The position numbers were made by a program, and so were the translations under genes. 64,000 nucleotides of DNA from Jacaranda mimosifolia (taxonomy: Eukaryota; Streptophyta; Magnoliopsida; Lamiales; Bignoniaceae): assembly GCA_018894105.1 (NCBI GenBank), contig CM032127.1, positions 6,727,001 to 6,791,000 of the forward strand. The letters are read 5' to 3'. Shown here piece by piece: positions 39,001-51,201 of this stretch. Numbering within the stretch: position 1 is the first letter of the stretch; every line of letters starts with the position of its first letter. The notes beneath the pieces were generated by a model. The model did no database searches. It was not told the origin of the DNA and was given only the letters and a program-made list of their open reading frames with translations.

Positions 39001-42000
39001 TTTTTGAGGGAGAGCGTAGAAGGAAAATCCATACCAACGTACTTATGAAGTATTATTTTTTCTTCCTTAATTGATTGTTTCTTAATTAATTTCAATTCAA
39101 TTATTATTTTCTGTGAATCTAATTAGAATAAACTTAATTTGGTTACATTTACTGTACAATCATAATGCAATAGTAATAGTTTCATTAAATGGGGATATAA
39201 TTTAATTGCTTAATTTTAATTTAATTATTATTTTCTATAATTCCAGTTAAATAAACTAGTAGAAGGATAAATTTTAATATTCATAATAAGATTTGCTAAG
39301 TAGAAAATTTTGATTTAATTAATTTTAATATTATTATTATTTTCTATATTTCTAATTAAAAATACACTTAATTTGGACAAATTTAATAAACGCAATATAT
39401 ATGCATTTGTTAAGTGGAAAACTTGATTTAACTAATTATAGTTATTATATATGTGAGTCTAAATAAAAACAAACTATTGATCATAATTACCATTATACTA
39501 TGTGTACTACACATGATAATTTCAATATATATAATTACATTTGCTAAGTAGAAAATTTATTTAATTAATTTTATTGTAATTTCTATTTTTTATAATTCTA
39601 ATTAAAAATGTATTTAATTTGCAATAAGTGCAATAAATATAATGATATACATTTGATGTATATACATTTTTTAAGATTAAAGACTTGATTCAATTAATTA
39701 TAATTATTATTTTTTATGAGTTTAAATACAATATATATATATTTAATGTATATAAGATATTTAAATTAAAAAACTAATTATATTTATTATTTTTTATGAG
39801 TCTAATTAAAATAAACTTAATTTAATTGTAAGTATTAGTAAACTGTGAATATTAAATATAATAATATTATTAAAAACAAATATTTTTGTCCTTACATAAA
39901 AACGAACGCCCCATCATGCTAATTCATACTTTAGTATGGAATTGTTGTGTTAGTCATATTTTCAGCAGCATTAGCTGTTATGACAACCTTATTAAAAGCA
40001 GCATTAACTGCTAAAGACAGCTTTTAAGGGAATCTATGCTCACTAGATTTCTTATTCTTGTTATGAGGTTTCTTATTGTCTCTGGAAAAGAATATAGAGT
40101 GAAGGAAAGATTAATTATTTATTAAATAGTTGGCAATTTTGAATTATTTGGAACTTCAATTTAAACAGTTCATGTAAATTTGGATTATAGCATATAAAAA
40201 ATTTTAAGCATGAACATTTAAATTATTAAGAACTATCAATATGCATATATGCTACTAGTATTCAGTGTTCGTCCCGCAAATGATAGCATATAACTGGAAA
40301 ACGAGCAGCAATCATATTACCTTTTTCTGGAAATGCAGCTCTGGACCTGCTGAAGAATGTTGAAGTGCAAGCCATCATAGGTCCCACGTTCTCAGTTGAA
40401 GCAAAGTTCATGATAAATCTGGGACACAAAGCTCAAGTTCCCATCATTACTTTCTCAGCCACAAGTCCTTCTCTATCATCACTCCGGAGTCCATATTTCA
40501 TTCGCACTACTCTAAATGACTCTTCACAAGTGGATGCCATAGGTGCAATCGTTCAAAACTTTGGATGGCGAGAAGTGGTGCTTATTAACGAAGATAACGA
40601 ATTCGGAGAAGGGATTATACCTTTCCTGACGGTTGCCATGGAAAAGGTAAATGCTCGTGTCCCTTACAGAAGTATCGTGTCGCCACTAGCAACAGATGAT
40701 CAAATTGTTGCAGAGCTTTACAAGCTGATGACTATGCAAACTAGAGTTTTCATCGTCCACATGCTGAGCCCTCTTGCTTCTCGCCTGTTCACCAAAGCAA
40801 AACAACTTGGAATGATGAGTCGAGAGTATGCATGGATAATAACAGATGGCATTGTAAATGGATTGAATTCAATGGATCCTTCAGTCATAGAGTCAATGCT
40901 GGGAGTAATAGGAGTGAAACCTTATATTCCAAAGACAAAAGAGTTCGATAGCTTCACAAATCGATACAAGAGAAGAGTTCGGGAGAACAATCCAAATGTT
41001 CATACTCCAGATGTGGACATTTTTGGGCAATGGGCTTATGACTCGACCATTGCACTTGCCATGGCTGCAGAGGAAGCAAAACTAAGGAATCCTACATATC
41101 GAGAGGCAAATATTTCTAGAAATTCTACAGACCTGGAAACCTTTGGAGTATCAGATGCTGGACCAGGGCTCATTCGGGCATTATCAAGTACCACATTCAA
41201 GGGCCTTGCTGGAAACTTCCAACTAGTTGATGGCCAACTCCAAGCACCTCCTTATCAGATAGTCAATATGGTTGGTCCTGGAGCTCGAGGCATAGGATAT
41301 TGGACCAAAGAGAGTGGAATTGTCAGAGAACTAAATTTCACAAGTCGAAACACAAAGACATATTCCACTCCCGAAACCAAACTTGGATCCACTATATGGC
41401 CGGGGGATTTATCAAATTCACCCAAGGGTTGGGTGATCCCCACGAATGGAAAAAAATTGAGAGTAGGTGTGCCTGTGAAGAAAAGTTACACTGAGTTTGT
41501 TCTTGTCGCTTGGAATTCTGACAATACTACGACAGTGGAGGGATTTTGCATAGAAGTCTTCGATGCAGTTATGGCAGCACTACCATATGGTGTGCCGTAT
41601 GAATACATCCCATATGCAAAAACTGACCATGAGATGGCTGGAAATTACAATGATCTCACCTATCAAGTATACCTTGGAGTAAGTATCTTCCTTTTAGCTA
41701 TGAAATTTATACACCGTATAAATGGTTCTAACAGCTAACCTTTCTGCTGATCAATGAACAGAACTTTGATGCTGTTGCTGGAGATGTAACAATTGTAGGA
41801 AATAGGTCACAGTACGTCCACTTCACTCTGCCTTTTGCAGAATCGGGTGTTTCAATGATTGTACCAGTCCGGGATGATAAGAGCAAAAATGCATGGATAT
41901 TTGTGAAGCCGCTGACTTGGGAACTGTGGTTGACAAGCTTCTGCTCATTCATTTTCATCGGGTTTTTGATATGGCTTCTTGAACATCGAATAAATGAAGA

Positions 42001-43397
42001 TTTCAGGGGGCCTTTTTGGTATCAAGTAGGCATGATATTCTGGTTTTCCTTCTCAACCATGTTCTTTGCCCACAGTAAGCCAACTGTATTTTCTGCCAAT
42101 ATAAAATAAATCGAGACATTATTGCATTATAAATCATGTAGTCAGATATTGAAGATCAAAACCTGCTTAGTTTATGTATAGTTTATATACCATACAAAAA
42201 TGTCCCTAACCATTTAGCATTGTTCTTTTTGTAGAGGAGAGGGTGGTAAGCAACTTGGCCAGGTTTGTGCTGATCATATGGTTCTTGGTGGCGCTTATAC
42301 TAACCCAAAGTTATACTGCCAGTCTTGCATCCATGTTAACAGTCCAGAAGCTGCAGCCACGTACAGATTTTAGTTTGCTTACTAAGAACAAGGAAAATAT
42401 AGGATACATGCAAGGATCATTTATTTTTGGACTTCATAAGAAAATGAATATTGATGAGTCGCGACTGGTGGAATACAACTCGCCGGAGAAACTGGATGAA
42501 CTTCTCTCCAAAGGGAGCAAAAATGGTGGCATAGCCGCTGCTTTTCATGAGACCCCTTATATAAAGCTGTTCCTAGGCAAATACTGTTCAAAATACATGA
42601 TGGTTGAACCCAAATTCAAGGCTAATGGTTTCGGCTTTGTATGTTACCCTCCTCCCTCCCTTCTTTCCAATATTTTTATCCATATAAAAAGCTTTTTACT
42701 TTATCTTGTTCTGAACTCTCTTTTTTCTACTTTGCAGGTCTTCCCAATAGGTTCTCCTCTAGTAACTGATGTTTCAAGCGCAATTCTAAATGTCACTGAG
42801 GGTCAAAAGATGGTGGAGATTGAGAGAAAGTGGTTTGGGGACAAGATCAAATGTCCGGACTCTAACACCTTAGGTTCGCCTAAAAGTCTTGGGCTAGCAA
42901 GCTTTTGGGGACTCTTCTTAATTGTTGGGATATCTGGACTCGCAGCCTTTATAATTTATGTGATTAGGTTCCTACGTGAAAATTGGAGTATCATACAGCG
43001 CTCTGATCCTGAGTCCACAGTGTGGAGCAAGATGGCAGAACTACTAATAAAGTTCGACAACAGAGATATGAGGTCTCATACTTTCAAGGACCGTAAGAAG
43101 AATGATGGTTATTGTAGTGATTGTATGGGGACAGCAACGCATTCTCCCCATGAGAACTACGAACAAAGTCCGTCAGATTTCTCACTGGCCAGCCCACCAA
43201 GCACTGTTTTCTCAAGTCCCGCTTTGTTAAGTCCCTTAAGGCAGAACATACAGTTTCAAGGAGATCAGAGGAGTTCAGCAGAGAACGCAACCACAAGTCA
43301 GCAAGACGAATCGTCTGAGATGATAAACCAGGAGATTGAGCTTACTAACGCAAATGAAAACATGCAGACAACCTCAACGTCAGCACATGATCGATGA
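33084..43397 (+). CDS. Glutamate receptor-like channel gene, copy A2 (clade II GLR type)
   Basis: Exons 33084-33351, 40339-41678, 41762-42074, 42235-42638 and 42738-43397 join in frame, with GT-AG borders, to 994 codons. Layout: hydrophobic leader ending near LAAAQ, amino-terminal domain to about residue 450, S1 from about 463 (LRVGVPVKK), M1 about 591-611, pore loop FWYQVGMIFWFSFST, M3 ending in QSYTASLAS (about 665-673), S2, M4 about 830-852, and a Ser/Thr-rich cytoplasmic tail. GLRs are amino-acid-gated cation channels. Oddities: the conserved YVDFTLP motif reads YVHFTLP (H556) and the next TESG reads AESG (A562), whereas A1 keeps D and T. A 4-bp insertion near 43390 ends the tail about 15 residues early. 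Intron 1 is 6,987 bp against 581 bp in A1. It is probably expressible if intron 1 is spliced, but gating may be altered. Confidence 0.83.
33560..39942. mobile_element. ~6.4 kb insertion(s) within intron 1 of GLR A2, origin unresolved
   Basis: Intron 1 of A1 and A2 can be aligned up to TGTTCAAAT (33560) and again from ATTGTTGTGTTAGTCAT (39943). A1 has the two parts joined (about 6915). Everything between is extra in A2. It is about 75-80% AT by eye and has no coding domain. One clear element lies inside (37533-38753). I could not define the ends of the rest as any known class. The left edge (GTGCACACATGCGTTGCAAA) recalls Helitron starts, but no matching 3' end was found. Confidence 0.7.
37533..38753. 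mobile_element. MULE-type non-autonomous element in A2 intron 1
   Basis: Left end GGGTAAATTACAGCTAACGA; right end reversed GGGTTAATTACGGCTACAAC. Inverted similarity runs about 90 bp, including TCTCACTTTTTC / TCCTCACTTTTC. The exact 9-bp direct repeat TATTAAATA flanks it (37524-37532, 38754-38762). The right part has internal repeats of a GACAAGGTTTGTCATTT(T/G)-type segment (about 38510 and 38655). Non-coding. Confidence 0.87.
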
Positions 43398-44830
43398 TGA
43401 GAACCATGCCTCTTCTACAACAGATCATACTTTGTTAAGATAATGATAGTCTATTCATTAGTAAATTCTAAGAATGACTTAAGACAGAGCTCATTCTTAG
43501 AAGCTCCAGTTTATGCCACTTGAAATTTTCAGTTTAGACTCAGACTTTGACTTTTTAATTGATCATTTGCATCTCTAATTAATTCATATTATAGGTTGAT
43601 AAGAAATTGAAATAAACCTATTGACTCATAGTAGAGTCTCCAAGTTTTTTTTTTTAATAATGAGTTTGTGCTATTCATAAGTTGTCCAGTTGCCAATTAA
43701 TTATTTATGTTATACTCAATTACCACAATAATTTCTCATGTTTTAATTCCTAAAAGATCTAATAAATCTTTACCTAATTATATTCAATGGAAGTGTATTC
43801 AGGTCGAGTTTTTTCCTTTAATGTCTCCTTTTCTTGGTAAATATACTGCTCAAGTTGCACTGAAGAATCCATTTGACTTAATGGAAATAATCTCCAACCT
43901 CTAATTATTATAACAACTATCCTTGTCCTATCTTTTGGGTTCTCATTTCCATTGTGTGTGCCTTACTTCCAGACGTGATAGGCCAAATATTGCAATATAA
44001 AAACTTGATACATGCCCAAACAATGACCACTCTAGTGTCCCCAAGCAATTTTACATGCATATGGAGAAGAAATATTCCAAGCATACCATTTTCCATCTCT
44101 TGTTCTTCTTTCTGTTCGTCAAGATTTTCATGCTGAAAATGGCTGCCGCGCGGACTCAGCCTATTCCCATAAGGGTGGGAGTGGTAGTAGACATGGATAT
44201 TTATATTGGAGTCTGGAGAGATGGGGCTAAACTGCATCTCGATGGCCCTCTCAGACTTCTATGCCACAAATATGCTCAACAAAGGACTTGGCTGGAGTTA
44301 AATCAACAAAAGGGACTCCAAAGGAGATGTTGCTGGGGCAGCTGCTGCAGGTATTCAGATATCTGTATCCACGGACTTTCTATGGTCCAGTAGGGGTTAT
44401 ATCTACCGGACCAATTTAGTCCATTAATTATATAAAAGAAAATCACAATCGTAAAATAGGTACAAACTTGATTAAATTTAAAAGACAAATTTAACCCTAC
44501 AACTTTATTAGATTGTATTGTGTCAGACTATATTTTTTTATATAAAAGTACAAAAATATTGCTATTTCAAGTAGCTACATCTTGTATTATTACAAATTTA
44601 TTATCTAAAAATAATAAATATAAAATATTTCAATCCATTTTTATATAAAAAAAATACAAAGTTATCGCCACTTGAAATAGCAACACCATTGTAAATATTG
44701 AAAAATTATTATTTATAAATAAATATATATTATCTATACATACATAAATAAATTATTATATATAAATATACATACAGTACGGAGTGTAAATAGAGACTGA
44801 GGAAGGAATATTGGTGGGGTTACCTTTGAA

Positions 44831-44857
44831 GGTGTCGCTGATTTGACAAGCGACACC
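44831..44857. other. Perfect short hairpin
   Basis: GGTGTCGCT, 9-nt spacer, AGCGACACC: a 9-bp GC-rich perfect stem in very AT-rich surroundings, inside the 5.6 kb element. Confidence 0.6.
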
Positions 44858-46099
44858 TCCTTCCCTCTTTTCTTTCCTTTTTTTTTTTTTCACACTTTTT
44901 ACTTCTTTTAATATTATTTTATTTTGTTTATATTTTAATTAATTTTTGAAAAGTTTGGAACCTAGCCTAACTTTAAAAAATTATATCTTTTAATTTTACA
45001 ATTTAAATTTCTACAATTAATTTATAAAAATTTAAAATAGATGTTAATTATAAAATGAAATTTTAAAAAAGTAATTTAATTTTAAAATTCATAACTCGTG
45101 TAACTTTCTAATGATAAATTTTACAAATGAAGACACAATTTAAATAAAAATTTTAAATAAAATATCGGTGCAGTAAAATATATTGCAAGTAAGTAGGTGC
45201 AATTTAGTTATTTCATTTCATTTAAAATGATTTTTAAATTGATTATAAATTAAGTTCCAATTTTTATTGTGATAGATTTTATTACAATTCAAATAAATTA
45301 TAATTACTAAATATTAAAATAATCATATTCATTAAGTTTTTGATGTAGTGGTTATAATATGACTATGTATATATATATGACAGTCTTAATGAGGATTCTT
45401 CCACACAATTCTCGTTAATATTATTATTTTAAAAAGATGTTATTTTTTGAATTGTAAGTATTCCATTTATAATTTATTTATTATTTATTATTTGATTATG
45501 TTTATTTGTTTATGCACAATTTAATAATATTATTTTTAATATAATAACAAATGGAATTGTAAGTAATCTGCCACTACGCGTGCAATTTCAACTGTAGTTT
45601 TTTAGATTATTTTTAATTGATTGTTATCTTAAATATAATAATATTTTAATAAATTATTATTATATTATTATATTAACAATATAATAATAAAATGGACTTG
45701 CAAAGCCAAACCCAACATGCAATTCCATTTTTAATTTATTATGTTGTTTTTAATGCATTTTTTGTTTACTTATATTTAAATTGTTTATATTATTTAGTAA
45801 ATATTTATACATTAAAAGAAGTAATCAAGTGGAATTAAAAAGATAAGCTAAGAGAACATATCAAAACTTATTATATTTACTTATTTTATTGAAATAACTT
45901 TATAGATGTCACATAAAGTAAATTCTTATATTTGAAATAATTTTTAAATTTAAATTGAAATATTTGTTATATTCTATATAATTTTATCTCAAAGTATTTT
46001 ATATATCTAAAAAAGATAATTAAGGAAATAAATTTTTTTGATAAATCAAGGGCTTAAATATCAACTAATGTATGGTTATTCATTCTAAAATTTCTAACC

Positions 46100-46393
46100 T
46101 GATGAGGGTTCGGTTGACTGGATAGGGGACTGACTTTGGATTAGGGTAGGATTCGACCAAATGGGGCTATGTTCTTGCTTGGAAAGGGAAGAATCCTACT
46201 CTGCAGCTCGATATTTGTGGTTAATCTCTACTGATTTGAGCGTCGGAGGGACTAAGTCGAGAGCTCCTTGGCTAGCCTAATGTTTACTATGATTGCAGGA
46301 TTCTTCCATTTCCAAACGAGAACATAGACCCATATGGTCGAAGCCTACCCTAATCCAAAGTCGGTCCCTATCCAACCGACCGAACCCTCATCA
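46100..46393. mobile_element. Foldback (hairpin) MITE of 294 bp
   Basis: The two halves are inverted copies of about 105 bp: TGATGAGGGTTCGGTTGACT at left and, reversed, TGATGAGGGTTCGGTCGGTT at right, continuing through TTTGGATTAGGGTAGG. It is flanked by TAACC on both sides (46095-46099, 46394-46398). Nested in the 5.6 kb element. Confidence 0.85.
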
Positions 46394-47149
46394 TAACCCT
46401 TTATAAAATAGGTAATCATTTGATGTTCCACATATATAGGTGTCTATCATTTTCCTAAGAAAAACACATATTTTAAAGTTTTTCTTAAGCAAATCATAAT
46501 ATTAAGAGACAATTATGATTGCTAAGCACTTTTCTTTTAAATTTTGAAATGTATCTAACAATAATTATTTAAAAGTTAATATATTTAGAATTCTAAGTTG
46601 TCAAGAAAATAATTATTTAATTAAGACATAAAAAGAATTTGTTTGATCAAATGATCAATAAACATAATGGTTCATTTTTCTTTTTAGATTATGGCATGGA
46701 AAAGTAAGACTCTAAGGCCAAAAAAGCAAAAAAAATGAAAAATAAAAAAAGAAAGAAAGAAAGAAAGAAAAGAGCTCAATTAATTAATTAATTAATTAAG
46801 AAAATGGCCAAGAAACCCAATAAATTAAGGCAAGTACCAAAGTGAAAACCCAAGCCAAAGTAGATTGAAACCGCCAAGAATTTACCAATATAAATATTAA
46901 TTTTCAAAGTTAAAAGTATAGCTAATCATTCATTAGAAAATTCGAGCTTTGACTTTACACAAGCGTGTTCTAGGAGCAGAAGCTCAATTCAATTTGCTGA
47001 TTTTCAAAAAGGACCTTGACTCCATTTTCGTGTAGTATCACATTCTAAATTTCTCCCTCCTATTAGCTTATATTAATACTATAATACTAATATTATTGTG
47101 AATTATAAGTATAACTAAAGAAAAAATATGGTGTAAAAATTAGGGTTTC

Positions 47150-47575
47150 AAAAAGAGACGAGTCAACTAACAAGCCTTACAAGTTGAGTTCGAGCTAGCT
47201 CAGTTCGAGGTCAAGTTGTTTCAAACTCTAATCGAGCTTAATCAAGCTCAATCTTTATTTTGAGCCAATTTCGAGACATTTGTACTTATGCCTAAGGCTC
47301 ACAAGAGGTATATAATTAAACATTATTTTTTATTTTATTAAAATAAATATATATTGCATTACTTTTTTTTTTATTTTGAGTTCGAGCTCATAGTGTTTAC
47401 AACTCATTTGACATTTTGATCTTAAGCGATCTAAGCCGAGCCTTGAGTTTTCATTGAGTCAACCTCGAACTTAAAATATTGATTTCCTCGAGGTCAAGCC
47501 TAACATAAATATTTTAAGCTCAAGTTCAAAATATCTCCCAAACACAACTCGACTCTGTTCAATTGCCTCCTTGTA
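47150..47575. repeat. GAGCTCGA-rich imperfect palindromic repeat
   Basis: TTGAGTTCGAGCTAGCTC-like motifs on the left face TCGACT/AGCTCAAGTTC motifs on the right, separated by AT-rich sequence. The composition differs sharply from its surroundings and resembles common plant MITEs, but I could not fix its ends or a target duplication. Confidence 0.4.
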
Positions 47576-47694
47576 AAAGTTAAATATCAGAAGAAACAAA
47601 ATAAAAATATGTCAAGTAAAATGAATAAAAATTAAATATTACTCTGACGTATTAAAATTTAGTATTTAAAAATCTAAAATATGTGAAAACACTA

Positions 47695-47729
47695 AAGAAG
47701 AAGAAGAAGAAGAAGAAGAAGAAGAAGAA
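47695..47729 (+). repeat. (GAA)n microsatellite
   Basis: About 11 uninterrupted AAG/GAA units. An (AAAG)n/(AATT)n stretch lies upstream at 46745-46800. Confidence 0.95.
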
Positions 47730-50190
47730 ACAAATTTGAAGCTTATTTTACAATGAGTTGGAAAAACTAAGATCAAATACATTGTCAAAAAAAGAAAAAA
47801 ATATATTATATTAAAGAAGAATTAAAAGATATCTACGCTGAAAAATAAAAATGGATGAAAAGAATAGCGCACAAGATAAATGGGCTAAAGGTGGTTGGAA
47901 CAATTTAGAATTCTCAAATTTTAGAATTATTTCGTACTAAAAGATGATGATCATAGATCAAGTTGATCACTTATATTTTAAGTATCAAATAATAGGTTAT
48001 AGAAAATGTAGAAAATTTTGTATTCTTTTAATTTTTGCTTAAATATCAACCAAGCCAAGACAAAAATATATGTTTTATTTAAATATTTTATTATTTATTA
48101 TGTGTGCATAGAAATTATTTACATTGATTATTTTATAAAAACAATTAAAATTTAAAAAAATGCAATATTCACAAATCAAAATATATATATATAGAAGAAC
48201 ACTATATCAAAAATAAATTAACAATCATATTTTTCGAAAAGATTCAGCTAAATAACCATCTTTATGGTAGTCTTCGAATTTCACTTTATGGATGGGGTGA
48301 GATAATAATTTTATATTAAAAAAAATTCATGCTATTGATTTTCATGAATTATTTTTTTAAAATTTGTCATAAACAAATACATTTATATACATTAAATGTA
48401 CTCGGTGAAATATAAAAGAATGATTTTTAATTTTTAAAATATTTTATTTTACAATAATATTCATTTTATTCATATCATTAAGAATCAAAATTTTAATATT
48501 TAAGAGAGAATTTATTATTTAAGAACATAAAATGGATTTGTTTGAAAATGTTGATCATTATCCAAGACAATTTTCAAACCCTAAATTCACAAATTATACA
48601 TAAACTACAAATGATTGAAATTTTTAAACAGTAACCAAGAAAGGATAAGAAAAATAGAGCATAACGTTTTTATTTGATAATTTTTTAAAAAAATATAAAT
48701 GAGCAAATAATTTTAAAATATAAAATATTCCTTTCTAGCTAGGAAAATCTGTAGAAAAAACTATATTCAAGTATTATTAATGCCTTTTCCTTCCAAACTC
48801 AAAAAAAAAAAAAAAAAACACACCAAAACTGGTGTTGATAGTATAACTAATTTTAAACTCGCAATTCAAAATAATAAATAAAAATAGGATCCAGCACTTC
48901 AAATGTCAACCTTCATCTTGGAGAACTTAAAACATAATTCGGCATTTAAGATGCTGAGATCATTTTAGTTTTCATAAAATATATATCGAAAATAATAGTA
49001 TTACTCTTTAATTTTAATACAACACACATGTAATATAATATATAATTTATATATTATTATAAAGAATTAAATATTTATGAATTGGTTGTTACATTTTCAT
49101 AATGTTTTTATTTAATCTATAAAATAATTATGTAATTATAAACAAAATAAAGTTAGTAGAATCTATCTAAAAATATAAATATATTTGTAATACTGTTCAA
49201 AAATGGAGTTGATGTCTTTTCCGAAAATTAGTGAATTTAATGAAATCTTTGCGTCCAAATGCACTTGTATAGAGTTAGAGCGCTCGATTTTTTATCAATG
49301 ATATTTCGTGTTTGATTTGACTTGGAAACTTAGTATCTATAGTGATTGAATTCTTAGTGGGCTTTGGTCCACTTGAATCTAGATGCTCATTTTATTTATT
49401 TAATTTGTCCTTATCGTTAATTTTTACTTTTTACCTTTAATGATATAATTTTTCATATCAATTTATAATTAAAAAATATACAAGCCAAGTATAACTTTCT
49501 ATAAACTTTTCGAGAATACAAATTTTTATAGATAAAGACTGAATATTTAACCACAACCACTATAATTTAAGTGTTCACAAATTAAAATCTACATATAATA
49601 CGTTAAAAATAAATGATTAAATATATATATATATATTAACTTAAAAATAAGTTTATGTACTTAAAGAAAAAGTATCGCTATATAGAATAGCAACATCTTA
49701 ATTCTTAATATAATATATATAAACCATATATGTATGTGTATATATATCATGTGTTTGTATTTTGTCTTATTCTAACAATTTGTTTGGTAGAGTCACATGA
49801 ATTTAGATTTACTAAAAGGAATATTTATTACTTAATTTTTGAAGTAAGGGTAATATGGTCATTATATTTATTTATGTGTTGTTGATATCATAGGTATAAC
49901 CATGCTAAATAATAACCAACAAGATTTTATTGGTTGGAAATTATCCGGTAGGTATGACTCTACCGGATAGTAGAAAGCCGCCTCTCTCCAACTAGCATAA
50001 CCAACTAATGAGTGGGACAGTATTTTATTTTTTTAAAATAATATTGTTATTTTGAAAAAGGGAAAGAGGTAAAATGGGAGAGCCCTCACAGAAGTATTAT
50101 TCTTTTAATGGGTACAGATGATCCAATTGTCGTGTCAAAGTAGGCATGACATTCTGGTTAGCGTCTCAGCAATGGCCTTTGATTTCAGTG

Positions 50191-51201
50191 TTGTAGAAGT
50201 AAAGTTTTGACCATTTTTTTTTTTAAAAAAGAAAAAAATAGTTTGAGATTGACATAGTTCTTGTATTGGGAAGTAGACATTAATTAATTAACTAAGTAGA
50301 AAAAAAAAATCAAATTATAGTAGAATATTTTATGGGTTAATTTCAATTTGTGTATTGGTTGCACTTTTCTTTATTTTATCTATTTGATAAAATAAACATT
50401 TGTCATGAACTGTGGTAATTTATTATTTTTTAATTTTTTAAAGGAAAATATTTTTAATGAGTTTAATTTAACTACCAATGAACCAGAACAAAATTTAGAT
50501 ATTGAAGAATTTAGATTACTTTATTAATTTGTTTTCCTTTTGTGATTTGATTTGTCCAATATCTTTTATATAATAAAATAAAAATATTGAGGTCATCCGT
50601 ATAAATATCCATATATATATAATTATATTATTATAAAAAGAAGGCATTTTTTAATTTGTATCTAAAATAGAAGTTATAATTCTAAATTTCAAATATATCA
50701 AAATTTCTCTTTTACTTATTTCTTATATTCAATATAATTTACATTTCTAAATAACCATTATTTACTCAAAAACTTCTCTTATCACAAGATAAATTTAATA
50801 TCTTAATGACTTTTGAAGTTTTTCTCTAATCTGATAATGAATTGTCAAATTTTTATTTTATGTAATGGTTATCTTCATAATTATATAAATTATAAATATT
50901 TTTTTTGACGCTATAAATATATATATATATATATATATTAAGTACATGTTAATTGCTATAACAATTGATTGTTTTTATTTATCGATTTGGAATATTTATT
51001 ACTAAATTAATAAATATTCTGTTCCTATTGTAATTGCTGACCCATTGTCCTTTGATTCATAATAAAATGACTTCCTTTCATCTGAGGAAAAAAAAAATTG
51101 CTATAATAATTGATTGCTTTTATTTATCGATTTGGATTATTTATTAATAAAATTAATAATATTATCTCACGCATCGAAGGCTAGCGATGAGATCTAAGTA
51201 T
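50191..51201. other. AT-rich intergenic sequence, no gene seen
   Basis: It holds A/T runs and a (TA)n run at about 50917-50938. TTGCTATAATAATTGATTG (about 51098) and ATTGCTATAACAATTGATTG (about 50950) form a short local duplication of about 60 bp. Confidence 0.5.

Larger units (their letters stand above)
44371..49980. mobile_element. 5.6 kb terminal-inverted-repeat element without coding capacity
   Basis: The ends are inverted copies: ACGGACTTTCTATGGTCC...TATCTACCGGA at left and, reversed, CGGCTTTCTACTATCC...CATACCTACCGGA at right (about 45 bp, imperfect). Flanking 9-mers TCTGTATCC (44362-44370) and CCTCTCTCC (49981-49989) each differ by one or two bases from TCTCTCTCC at the intact psi-B1 site, consistent with an aged 9-bp MULE-type duplication. 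The inside is very AT-rich, with a hairpin MITE, microsatellites and no transposase remnants that I can see. Confidence 0.68.
44055..50190 (+). pseudogene. GLR pseudogene psi-B2, split by a 5.6 kb element
   Basis: Exon-1 remnant 44055-44350 has the leader, then MAAARTQPIPIRVGVVVDMD, followed by a 16-nt insertion at the same place as in psi-B1 (again +1 out of frame). It ends in GCTGCTGCAG at a GT donor. The element 44371-49980 then intervenes. Exon-2 and exon-3 remnants joined by the same internal deletion follow at 50077-50190 (agccctcacagaagtatt; taggcatgacattctggtt). Non-coding. Confidence 0.82.
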
